Positions 1 through 8,500 of a DNA stretch of 64,000 nucleotides are shown one piece after another (position 1 is the stretch's first letter; every line of letters begins with the position of its first letter). A program made the translations under genes and the position numbers. Under the pieces are notes generated by a model that had not been told where the DNA came from, made no database searches, and saw nothing but the letters and a program-made list of their open reading frames with translations. The DNA is taken from contig NZ_JABWMH010000003.1 in NCBI RefSeq assembly GCF_013371215.1, forward strand, positions 372,001 to 436,000, read 5' to 3'. The stretch is from Parasphingorhabdus flavimaris. Lineage in GTDB: Bacteria > Pseudomonadota > Alphaproteobacteria > Sphingomonadales > Sphingomonadaceae.

Positions 1-1266
1 GCCAAGGCCTACAGCGCCATTGCCGTCGCTTACGACGGTCTTGGCAGGCCCGATCTGGCACGCAAAAATTTTGAAATGGCTTTGGCATATGCGCCCCTTG
101 AAGAAAGGCATTACCGCAACCTGGCGCGCCATCTGGATACCAATGGTGAACGAGCGCTTGCCCGCAATATTATGAACGATTTTGAAATCGCTCGGGCTCA
201 GAAAGCGCAGGACAATGTCTCTCCAGTCATGGAGCCTGCCCTTGATATTACGGCATTGCTCACCCGGCTGGACCGTGAGAATCCAAGCGTTGCCTCGAAA
301 ATCTTGGATGACCGGCCATCTGATCCAGCACCGGAGGCACCGGTCAAAAGAGATTCCGCCATCGTCATTGGAGATGACAGGTGGTCCTCCAAGTCTGCCG
401 CAATATTGGAGCCGGATAACGTCGGCAATGGTACAAGTGGTGACAAAGGAGGTGGCCAAGACGCGACGACCGGCGGAACAGAACAAAGCTATGCCATTTC
501 ATCGACCACTATCGATGATCTCGATGCTACCATTGCTGACATTTATAAGGGTCTGGGCATAGCGGATGCCGAGCTCGATGCGTCGATCCCCGATCCTGAG
601 AAAGCTGAACCCCTGGAGCAGATCGCCAGATCGCACGCCAGCTTTAGCGATGAGCACAACGTCCAGACCGCCAGCATCCAATCCGAGCCAAATCTGGCTG
701 ACTGGCTGAATAACCTCTCAGAGCACCAGGCAGATGGTGCGCGCGAGGTCCAATTGCTGGAGCGACAAAAGCCTTCCCGTTTCACGCCGATGGAATCACA
801 AGTCAGTACCGGTAATTTTCAACTCGTGAGACAATCATTGGGTGAGGTTTTATTGACCTCAAAGCGAACCGATTTTCTGGCACCGAAGCCGGTTAGGTCA
901 GCAAGCAGGGCGATGGACAGCCTGTCACAGCAAAAGCGCCTTGGCGCCCGGCAAGAGGATGCGGGCCACTATCTTGCAGCGATCCGGTCTGTAGTGGATA
1001 GCGGCGCAAATCGAACGGCGATGGCGTCAACCGATGTCCTTGCCACTCTGGCGATGAAACAGCTTGATGTGGCAATGGCTGATCTCGCGAAAAAGCGCCA
1101 CAGCCGCCTGCCGAGAATCGACCAGGGACCATCACGGCAATTGCGGACAATTGCAGCGATGCTGTACCGCGAGGCCGATGCGGCCCGAACCTTCCGACTT
1201 CCGCCGGCCAGGCAAAATATACGCGTCACCCTATTCTATCGGAACGAAGCTGCATGCGTGGCCTGA
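1..1266 (+). CDS. TPR-containing protein, Tad pilus locus (5' partial)
   Basis: The reading frame is open from the first base, so the gene starts upstream of the window; the first in-window ATG (76) lies inside a TPR-like helix pair and is not a credible start. The first ~60 visible residues (AYDGLGRPDLARKNFEMAL) fit a tetratricopeptide repeat. The middle is acidic and probably disordered, and the last ~120 residues are helical and basic. It overlaps the next TPR gene by 13 bp and is followed by a prepilin peptidase, so it is probably a TadD-like or accessory protein of Flp pilus assembly. The pilus role is inferred from context; the TPR is seen in the sequence. Confidence 0.75.
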   Translation, partial: AKAYSAIAVAYDGLGRPDLARKNFEMALAYAPLEERHYRNLARHLDTNGERALARNIMNDFEIARAQKAQDNVSPVMEPALDITALLTRLDRENPSVASKILDDRPSDPAPEAPVKRDSAIVIGDDRWSSKSAAILEPDNVGNGTSGDKGGGQDATTGGTEQSYAISSTTIDDLDATIADIYKGLGIADAELDASIPDPEKAEPLEQIARSHASFSDEHNVQTASIQSEPNLADWLNNLSEHQADGAREVQLLERQKPSRFTPMESQVSTGNFQLVRQSLGEVLLTSKRTDFLAPKPVRSASRAMDSLSQQKRLGARQEDAGHYLAAIRSVVDSGANRTAMASTDVLATLAMKQLDVAMADLAKKRHSRLPRIDQGPSRQLRTIAAMLYREADAARTFRLPPARQNIRVTLFYRNEAACVA

Positions 1267-2102
1267 GCTTTTTTCTTTTGCTGGTTTTCTTGCTTCAGAC
1301 CCCTGGCACGCTGTGGGCAACTGTAACCGAGCAGCATGCACAATCAGGCCGCGGCGCGATAATCGAGGCGGCCATCGAGGGCGGACGGCTAGTGCAAGCC
1401 TCGGAAATGTTGTCTGAAATGAGGAAGCGTCACCTGGATTCCGAAAAAGCCGAGCTGGAGATTCTCGAAGCGGAGCTGGCGATAACCCGCAAAGACGATC
1501 AGCGGGCGATCAAGCTATTTGCTAATCATTTATATCATCCGCAATATCTGTGCCGCGCCAAGGAGGGCAGTGGTATCGCACGTGCGCGGTCAGGTGAGTG
1601 GCAGGCCGCAATGGAACTTCTCGCCGATGTGACAATAAAATGTCCTGATCGATGGAAAGCCTGGAACATGATGGGCATATCACTGGCGCATTTTGGTAAA
1701 TTTCAGGCCAGCAGATATGCATTCGACACCGCACTTTTCCGTTCCGATTATTCTCCCGTCGTGCTCAACAATCTCGGCTACTCTCTGTTGGCCAGACAAG
1801 AATATGCAGAAGCTGCGGAGATTTTTGAAATGGCGATCGTCAAGCAACCTGAAAATGAAAGATTGCAGAACAATCTGGATATTGCGCGGGCTGCCATTGG
1901 TGAAGCGCCGAAGAGGTCCACGAAAGAATCACAATCACGCTGGGTCGAGCGGCTAACCAACAGTGGCTATGCGGCGCTTCTGACCGGGAACAAGCAGGCC
2001 GGTATTGCGCTTCTGTCCAATGCGGTCATCGGTTCCAGTTCCATGGCATCCAAGGCTGCAGCCAATATGCGCTTGAAAACAGGCGGCGTTGATAAGCCAT
2101 GA
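1254..2102 (+). CDS. Exported TPR protein of Tad pilus locus
   Basis: 282 residues. A hydrophobic N-terminal segment (FFLLLVFLLQTPGTLWA) ends in an Ala-type cleavage site, so it is probably exported to the periplasm; no lipobox cysteine is present. The middle carries about three TPR-like helix pairs (WKAWNMMGISLAHFGKFQAS, VVLNNLGYSLLARQEYAEAA). It overlaps the upstream TPR gene by 13 bp and the prepilin peptidase by 4 bp (ATGA), so the three are translationally coupled. It resembles TadD-type proteins, which help assemble Tad secretion complexes. The TPR fold is clear; the exact role is inferred. Confidence 0.75.
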   Translation: MRGLSFFLLLVFLLQTPGTLWATVTEQHAQSGRGAIIEAAIEGGRLVQASEMLSEMRKRHLDSEKAELEILEAELAITRKDDQRAIKLFANHLYHPQYLCRAKEGSGIARARSGEWQAAMELLADVTIKCPDRWKAWNMMGISLAHFGKFQASRYAFDTALFRSDYSPVVLNNLGYSLLARQEYAEAAEIFEMAIVKQPENERLQNNLDIARAAIGEAPKRSTKESQSRWVERLTNSGYAALLTGNKQAGIALLSNAVIGSSSMASKAAANMRLKTGGVDKP

Positions 2103-2632
2103 CATTGAATTGGATATTGTTAGCTCTAACCGCTCTGCTGGTCCTTGCCGCGATCCAGGACGCAGTGTCGATGCGAATTTCAAACCTGTTTTCGGTTGCG
2201 GTCGTAGGGTTATTCGGCCTGTGGATCGTGGTTCACGGTTTCCCTGATAATGGATGGGAAAATGGGGTGCATTTTGCGATCGCCCTGGCGGTGGGCATGG
2301 GTCTGTTTGCGATGGGATGGTTTGGGGGCGGCGACGCAAAATTATACGCTAGCTGTGCTTTGTGGTTTGACTTCGCATCCAGCATAGTCCTGTTGTTCAG
2401 CATCTCCATGGCAGGATTGATCCTGATGCTGGCCATGCTGGTTACGCGCCGGTTTCGAAAAAAACGGGCCCATCCTAATCCTTTTGAAGATGAGAACGTT
2501 AGAAAAACAATGCAAATGCCCTACGGCGTGGCGATCGCAGCAGGGACTATCCTCACGATTTACTGGGTTGGTGTGAATCCAAGCGGTCTTGAAGCTTTTG
2601 ATCCGACTGCGGTATCTGTGCCCCTGAATTAG
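2099..2632 (+). CDS. cpaA: Prepilin peptidase CpaA/TadV family (A24)
   Basis: 177 residues, the size of the short Tad-type prepilin peptidases that lack the N-terminal methylase domain. It is a polytopic inner-membrane protein. The two catalytic aspartates expected for family A24 are visible: Asp21 in IQDAVSMRISN and Asp79 in the GGGDAKL motif. It should cleave the leader of Flp-type prepilins on the cytoplasmic side. The start overlaps the preceding stop by 4 bp. The C-terminal ~20 residues after the last membrane segment are not conserved-looking. This is probably the last gene of the pilus operon, since the next gene is convergent. Confidence 0.88.
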   Translation: MTLNWILLALTALLVLAAIQDAVSMRISNLFSVAVVGLFGLWIVVHGFPDNGWENGVHFAIALAVGMGLFAMGWFGGGDAKLYASCALWFDFASSIVLLFSISMAGLILMLAMLVTRRFRKKRAHPNPFEDENVRKTMQMPYGVAIAAGTILTIYWVGVNPSGLEAFDPTAVSVPLN

Positions 2633-2659
2633 GGCAGCGCTTTTTGCCTGAAAAGAACG

Positions 2660-3301
2660 TCAGCTATGGTTGTCCGTTGTAATCTGGCTGAGAGCGATCA
2701 GAAGCTGCGTTCTCGATTTGACCGCCATTTTGCTAAAGATATTGTGTAGATGGGTTTTAACAGTGCCTTCGGTCAATCCGCATTCCTCTGCTATTTCTCT
2801 GTTTCTCAGGCCAGAAGTAACATGCGACACGATTTCGCGCTCCCGAGCGGTCAAGCTGTTCAAGGCGTCCGTCCGAGCGGAAGGATTCTCGACCGAATGA
2901 TGCAATGCGCGTTCGGTTACTCCTCTATCGAAATATGTGTTTCCAGCCAGGACCGTTGTAATGCAGTCCATAATTTCTGACGGTGCGCTTTCTTTCAATA
3001 TAATGCCACGGACGTCGAGTTTTAACGCTTCCACGGTATCTTGCGGCTTTATGTGAACGGTAAGGAAAATTACCGGAACTTTTGACCCTGCTGCATGGAG
3101 CGAGCGCAAGATATCCATCCCGCCGCCGCCTATGATCGTGATGTCCAACAGGAACAGGTCGAATTCATTTTCTTCTATCAGTTCCGCAGCTTCTTCAGCT
3201 GATTGGGCGCAGAAGACTTCGTATCCGTCGTGGGTTTTGATGAATTGCTTTAATCCATCGAGAAAAATGGGATGATCGTCGACAAGTAGAAGTTTAATCA
3301 T
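2660..3301 (-). CDS. NarL/FixJ-family response regulator
   Basis: 213 residues. The N-terminal receiver domain has the acidic pair Asp8-Asp9, phosphoacceptor Asp53 (LFLLDITI) and a conserved Lys in GIILKES. The C-terminal LuxR-type helix-turn-helix reads LTAREREIVSHVTSGLRN followed by REIAEECGLTEGTVKTHL. It is a DNA-binding output regulator phosphorylated by the kinase encoded immediately upstream, whose stop codon it overlaps by 8 bp. The pair is transcribed away from the giant adhesin gene and shares its AT-rich promoter region, so regulation of the adhesin is possible but not shown. Confidence 0.92.
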   Translation of the reverse strand: MIKLLLVDDHPIFLDGLKQFIKTHDGYEVFCAQSAEEAAELIEENEFDLFLLDITIIGGGGMDILRSLHAAGSKVPVIFLTVHIKPQDTVEALKLDVRGIILKESAPSEIMDCITTVLAGNTYFDRGVTERALHHSVENPSARTDALNSLTAREREIVSHVTSGLRNREIAEECGLTEGTVKTHLHNIFSKMAVKSRTQLLIALSQITTDNHS

Positions 3302-5054
3302 TTTCTGTAAAATCCATAGGGATGCTGATAGCGAGCAGGGTACTATCTTCTAAGCCAACTGCATAGGCTTGACCGTTGACCATTTCCAGTCGTTGCGACA
3401 GGGAACGGGATGCTAATATGTCTCTGGCCGCATGAGCGCTGTTAGTCTGCGTATTGGAGGCGTTCAGATCGTCTTTCAGAGACATCATCAAGTCTCCTTG
3501 GCTTAGCGCCAACGCAAATGTCAGCTGCTTGGCTTTCGCATGACGGATTGCGTTGGCGATGATCTCGCGGACAAGATGTTCTATGTTTTCGGCAGATTCG
3601 CGATCGACCGGAAGAGCCGGTTCTTGCGACGCCAATTTGATCGAGATATCCCATTGGAGGCTTAAGGTTTTTAGGCATACTTCGATCATTTCGACGAGGT
3701 TTACCGATTCATCGCCGACTTCATCATCGTGCAGTAAAGACCTTAATCTGGTCTGTTCTACGGTTATCATATCAATGGTCTTGCGCAAGGCGTCCAATTC
3801 GGGGTTGGAGATGGAAGCCGGGGTCGAAATGATTGTAACCAGACGCATTTTCAGCGCCGCGAGGGACTGCAATATGCCATCATGCATATCCCGACGGGCG
3901 AGGTCGCGCGCCAGTCCCATCATGTCCTGACGTCTTTCATCCCACTTTGATGCATCATCAAAATATCGCTCCAGTTGTCTGGTTAGCGTTATCAAATCGT
4001 TTCTCAGCGTCTCTTCAATTGGCGTGCAGGTCGAGAAAAACATCCGCCCTCGAATGTTACCAAGTTCAAAATCGAACAAAACCCCGTCGCTGAAACCTAG
4101 CCCGGCCAGTCCGCGTGCCATTCGTTCAAAAGAAGCAGGCACCGGTGATCGCTGACCACTTCTAATATCGGTCTGAATGCCATGATCGAGTTCTACAATG
4201 TTCGGTTCACCGCCATGAGATACATAATCTGTTAGCTGGGATCTCAATGCGTCTGCTGATGATGGTGGAATGGCGGTGCTGGTCAATATCGTCTTGCCTT
4301 CCCGCCTGTTTGGGCTGTCCAAGATGCAAACAAGCTTGCTACCCGGATATATCCGGTGGATGCAGTCAAAGACCGGTGGGATATTGTGCTTGCCCAATCC
4401 GACGGCAAACTTTTCCCGCCACGGTTGCTGGAATGGTAGAAGCCGTTCGACGACGCTAATGTGCATTATCGTCAAGAATGACAATAGAACGGCAGATAAC
4501 GACAGCAGAAATAGCAGTATTTCACCCGCCACATTCAATTCGAAATACCTCGCAGGCCAGTCGACGCCCACCATGTCGAAGACAGCAAGGGGCCGAACCA
4601 GCAATGCCGCAACCGGAATGATGGCAAGAAATGCATCTAAACGGCCCGAGCGTCTCAAGATCAGAAATATTAGGGAGAGGCCAGCCAATGCCAGCGCGGA
4701 CAACGTATAGACGGGAAAGAATACAATCACGACCGCACTGACCAACATGTCGGTCACAACCATTAGTCGGCCGCCAAGCCTCCAACGGAATTGGCCGGTC
4801 AGCGCAAGTATAATAGATACTATGGCCCAAGAGATTGGAACCAGCGCAATCCAATCTATCGTTGTCCAACCAATGTCACTCCAGTTTACAGCAGAATCGA
4901 GCAAGGTGATCGAAAATAGAAACCTCGCAAGAGGCAAGGCGATATTGAAAATAACCACAATGTCGCGGCGAAGGAAATCGACAATATCAAATGCTTCTGT
5001 TGGCGACTCGGAGTTGATTCGAACGCTATTATATTCCTTTGGCGGTGAGTGCAT
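3294..5054 (-). CDS. Membrane sensor histidine kinase, NarX/DesK type (HisKA_3)
   Basis: 586 residues. About six hydrophobic segments lie between residues 30 and 205, followed by a ~150-residue region that may be a GAF-like sensor, then a dimerisation helix with the phosphoacceptor His391 in RRDMHDGILQSLAALKMRL, typical of HisKA_3 kinases. An ATPase N-box follows (EIIANAIRHAKA). Partner of the NarL-type regulator encoded downstream with an 8-bp overlap. No recognised periplasmic ligand domain; the signal is unknown. The first residues lack a signal peptide. Confidence 0.88.
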   Translation of the reverse strand: MHSPPKEYNSVRINSESPTEAFDIVDFLRRDIVVIFNIALPLARFLFSITLLDSAVNWSDIGWTTIDWIALVPISWAIVSIILALTGQFRWRLGGRLMVVTDMLVSAVVIVFFPVYTLSALALAGLSLIFLILRRSGRLDAFLAIIPVAALLVRPLAVFDMVGVDWPARYFELNVAGEILLFLLSLSAVLLSFLTIMHISVVERLLPFQQPWREKFAVGLGKHNIPPVFDCIHRIYPGSKLVCILDSPNRREGKTILTSTAIPPSSADALRSQLTDYVSHGGEPNIVELDHGIQTDIRSGQRSPVPASFERMARGLAGLGFSDGVLFDFELGNIRGRMFFSTCTPIEETLRNDLITLTRQLERYFDDASKWDERRQDMMGLARDLARRDMHDGILQSLAALKMRLVTIISTPASISNPELDALRKTIDMITVEQTRLRSLLHDDEVGDESVNLVEMIEVCLKTLSLQWDISIKLASQEPALPVDRESAENIEHLVREIIANAIRHAKAKQLTFALALSQGDLMMSLKDDLNASNTQTNSAHAARDILASRSLSQRLEMVNGQAYAVGLEDSTLLAISIPMDFTEND

Positions 5055-5511
5055 GAAATAAACCCTGCATCAATTATTCACATTTGTCAGCAGTTATATC
5101 CTTTCTCATACTTTTGGTATAAAACTTTAGGTAAAATTTTGTAAAAATTGGATAAAATTTTTCTAAAATCCCTAATAAATAGTTAATGGTCGTGACTCTG
5201 AAATTGAATCAAAATATAAATCTGAGTGCGGATTGAGCCTAATTTCAAATTTTCGGGTCGCCCCTCAATCCAATTTTTGTTTCGGGTCCGGCTCGGAGGA
5301 AATTCCTCTCGCTGAACCCCATATGGCTGCGGGGCGATTATGCAGAACAGGCGAGTTTTTTCGATTTATTTCCGACCATCTTTCGATGCGATCATCGAGG
5401 GCGGCGAGAGTCTATCCGATACGAAAGCAGCCGGCACCCTCGCGGGACATTTCTCCCGAAGCTTTTCTGCTTCGCCAGCTATCAAGCAACTCATCCTGAC
5501 GGGAATTTAAT
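5055..5511. promoter_or_regulatory. Divergent intergenic region upstream of giant adhesin
   Basis: A 457-bp gap between the divergent kinase and adhesin genes. The first ~170 bases are very AT-rich and hold four helically phased TAAAA elements (5132-5168), including GGTAAA (5130-5135) and TGTAAA (5140-5145). The later part is more GC-rich, with a small dyad GAGGAA-A-TTCCTC near 5297-5309; it could be a long 5' leader. An 88-codon open frame (5233-5499) lies here but shows no domain or convincing ribosome site and was not called. The adhesin start at 5512 follows a GGGAA ribosome-binding-like stretch. Confidence 0.45.
5130..5168 (+). promoter_or_regulatory. Phased GTAAA-type repeats upstream of adhesin
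   Basis: TAAA cores start at 5132, 5142, 5153 and 5164, a spacing of 10, 11 and 11 bases. The first two form GGTAAA-N4-TGTAAA. Spacing close to one helical turn is what OmpR/PhoB-class regulators use for direct-repeat binding. The same composite occurs before the OmpR-type regulator at 25.4 kb and the GGDEF-EAL gene at 55.6 kb. The function as an operator is inference; A-tract curvature is an alternative. Confidence 0.4.
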
Positions 5512-8500
5512 ATGGATTTCGAGCACAATAGCCTGGACCAAGGTTTCGACACCCCAGACCAAAACGATGTCCGGGAGCCCGGAAGTTATGTTGGGGAAGC
5601 TTCGTTTAGCTCAACGGTTAGTCTTCAGGCTGCAGGGTCCATTCCGATGCTCCAGGCAGGGACGCAAAACACGGTCATTTTGCCGGCAGGCGTTGAATTG
5701 GATGACATTCGGGTAGTCGGCCGCGATCTCGTGATCAGCCTGCCTGACGGAAGCGATATGGTAATCCCTGACGGCGCGGTGTTCATCCCTCAGTTCGTCA
5801 TTGACGGCGTGTCTGTTCCTCCTCTCAATCTGGCGGCCTTGCTGGTCGGCAACGAACCACAGCCTGCTGCTGGTCCGCCGCAAAGTTCGGGCGGTAATTT
5901 TGCCGATCCGGTGGGCGATATCGGCGACCCCTTTGAATTGGGTGATCTGTTGCCGCCGACCGCACTTTCTTTTCCGGAATTCGAGCAGGATGAATTGTTC
6001 CCGTTCGAACCCGAGGATGAGGAAGACGAGCTGCCGGCCGCAATCATCGTTACACCGGACAATCCGACCGGTGCTACCAATGCCTCCAGTAGCGTCGACG
6101 AATCCGGTCTTCCTGCGCGCGGCAGCGAACCGGAAGGAACAAATGCTTCTGGCAATGGCGAAACCACCGTCGGCTCTATTATATTCAATCCCGGCGATGG
6201 CCCGGCAGTTGTTTCGATCAACGGAGTCGCTATCACCGCTGTCGGGCAAAGCTTTGCCGGCAACTTTGGCACGCTGACGATTACCAGCATAAGCAATGGC
6301 TCCATCGGTTACACCTATACGCTGGACGATAATACATCGGGGGATAATACGGCTGACCAGTTTGCGGTTTCCGTGGTCGATGCAGATGGCGACGTCGCCA
6401 ATGCCGATCTGACTATTTCCATTATCGATGATGCGCCGGTTGCCGTGATGGACACGGACAGCATTGCGGCGGGCGAATATGGTCCTGCGACCGGCAATGT
6501 GATTACCGATAGCGAAGCCGACGGCGGTGCGGACATCCAGGGCGCGGACGGCGCGCTTGTGGCCGGCGTTGCGGCAGGAGACACGGGCGCTGTGCTGGTT
6601 GATGCCGGCACGGTCGGCACCAGCGTCAACGGCCTCTACGGGGTTCTGACCCTCAACGGCGACGGCAGCTACAGCTACGCGCGCAATCCCGACAGCCCGG
6701 GCGGCGTACAGGACGTATTTACCTATACGTTGCTGGACGGGGACGGCGATACGTCTGTCACCACCCTGACCATCGACATTGCCGACAGCCCTGTCACCCT
6801 GACCCTGCCGGTAAGCGGCGACGCGGGGGCGGTGGTCGACGAAGAAGGTCTGCCTGCCCGTGGCGCGGAATCGCCTGGTTCCAACGAAGCGTCCGATCTT
6901 GAAACGACTGCGGGAACGATCAGCTATAATGCAGCCGACGGACCGGCAACGGTAACCATCAACGGCGTGGCCGTGACTGCGATTGGCCAGACCTTTGCAG
7001 GTGCATCGGGCACTTTGACCATTACCGGTATCGCCAACGGCGCTGTCACCTACAGCTATACGCTGGCCGACAATACGTCGGGCGACAATATAAGCGACGA
7101 TTTCGCTGTCGTGATCACCGATCAGGACGGCGACTCCGCCTCCGGCACGCTGAGTATCGCGATTATCGATGATGCGCCGGTTGCGGTGATGGACACGGAC
7201 AGCATTGCGGCGGGCGAATATGGCCCTGCGACCGGCAATGTGATTACCGATAGCGAAGCCGACGGCGGCGCGGACATCCAGGGCGCGGACGGCGCGCTTG
7301 TGGCCGGCGTTGCGGCAGGAGACACGGGCACTGTGCTGGTTGATGCCGGCACGGTCGGCACCACCGTCAACGGCCTCTACGGGGTTCTGACCCTCAACGG
7401 CGACGGCAGCTACAGCTACGCGCGCAATCCCGACAGCCCGGGCGGCGTGCAGGACATATTTACCTATACGTTGCAGGACGGGGACGGCGATACGTCTGTC
7501 ACCACCCTGACCATCGACATTGCCGACAGCCCTGTCACCCTGACCCTGCCGGTAAGCGGCGACGCAGGCACTATCGTGGAAGAATCGGGCCTGCCCAATC
7601 GTGGCGCTGAGCCGGAAGGCACGAATGAACCTGCAGATAGCGAGACGACGGCGGGAACGATCACATTCGATGCGCCGGACGGCCCCGGTACTGTCACGAT
7701 TGACGGCGTTGCCGTGACTGCTGTCGGCCAGACTTTTGTCGGCAGCTTCGGAACATTGACCATTACCGGCATCACCAATGGCGCGATCACCTACAGCTAC
7801 ACGCTGGCCGACAACAGCTCCGGCGATGCGACCAGCGACAGCTTTGCCATAGTGGTTACGGATATAGACGGCGATATTTCGAACGGTGTTTTGACGATAG
7901 ATATCATCGATGATGCACCGATTGCCTTGGACGATCTGGCGATAACGCTGGCAGAAGATGCGCCGGGCACCGTGGGCGGCAATGTGCTGGCCAATGATAC
8001 GCAAGGCGCTGACGGCGCGGTTGTCACCTCTGTCACGATCGGGGGCATTACGACGACGATAAACCCAGTCGGTACAACCGATGTGGTAACGGCTAACGGG
8101 ACCTATTCGTTCACGGCTGCTGGAGCCTGGACATTCGATCCGAACCCCAATCTCGACCAGAGCGGCGGTGATGTCGATGCTTCCTTCACCTATACAATCA
8201 CCGACGGCGACGGCGATATCGCGACGGCCGAGCAGCCTATATCGATCACCGATGGTGCCGATCCGCTCGCAGGCGCGCCGATAACACTGACCCTTGATGA
8301 TCAGAATCTGGCCGACGGTTCGACGCCGGCGGGTCCCGACTTCGTTGACGGGAACATCACGTTTACTGCCGGATCAGATGCGATCAGTTCGATCGTTTTC
8401 GGTACGGATCTCAGCGCCTTGTCGGGTGGGCTGACGTGGGTGCGTGTTGACAGCAACACGATCACGGGCAGCGATGGCACGAATGTCATCGTCACCCTGT

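Noticed and set aside
1-5054. Secretin or pilin gene of the Tad locus inside the window
   Set aside because: None of the visible frames matches a Flp pilin, CpaB, CpaC or ATPase; those genes must lie upstream.
5295-5345. Possible riboswitch or attenuator in the adhesin leader (GAGGAA-A-TTCCTC dyad, CCCC/GGGG pairing)
   Set aside because: The dyads are short and do not match the conserved core of cyclic-di-GMP riboswitches; nothing decisive.
5233-5499. 88-codon frame upstream of the adhesin
   Set aside because: No recognisable domain or good ribosome site; composition fits a leader region. Left as untranslated sequence.
5611-8004. Long minus-strand open frame (797 codons) antisense to the adhesin; another at 9604-10956
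   Set aside because: It is a by-product of the repetitive, stop-poor codon pattern of the adhesin read backwards; there is no ribosome site or domain and it ends arbitrarily within repeats.
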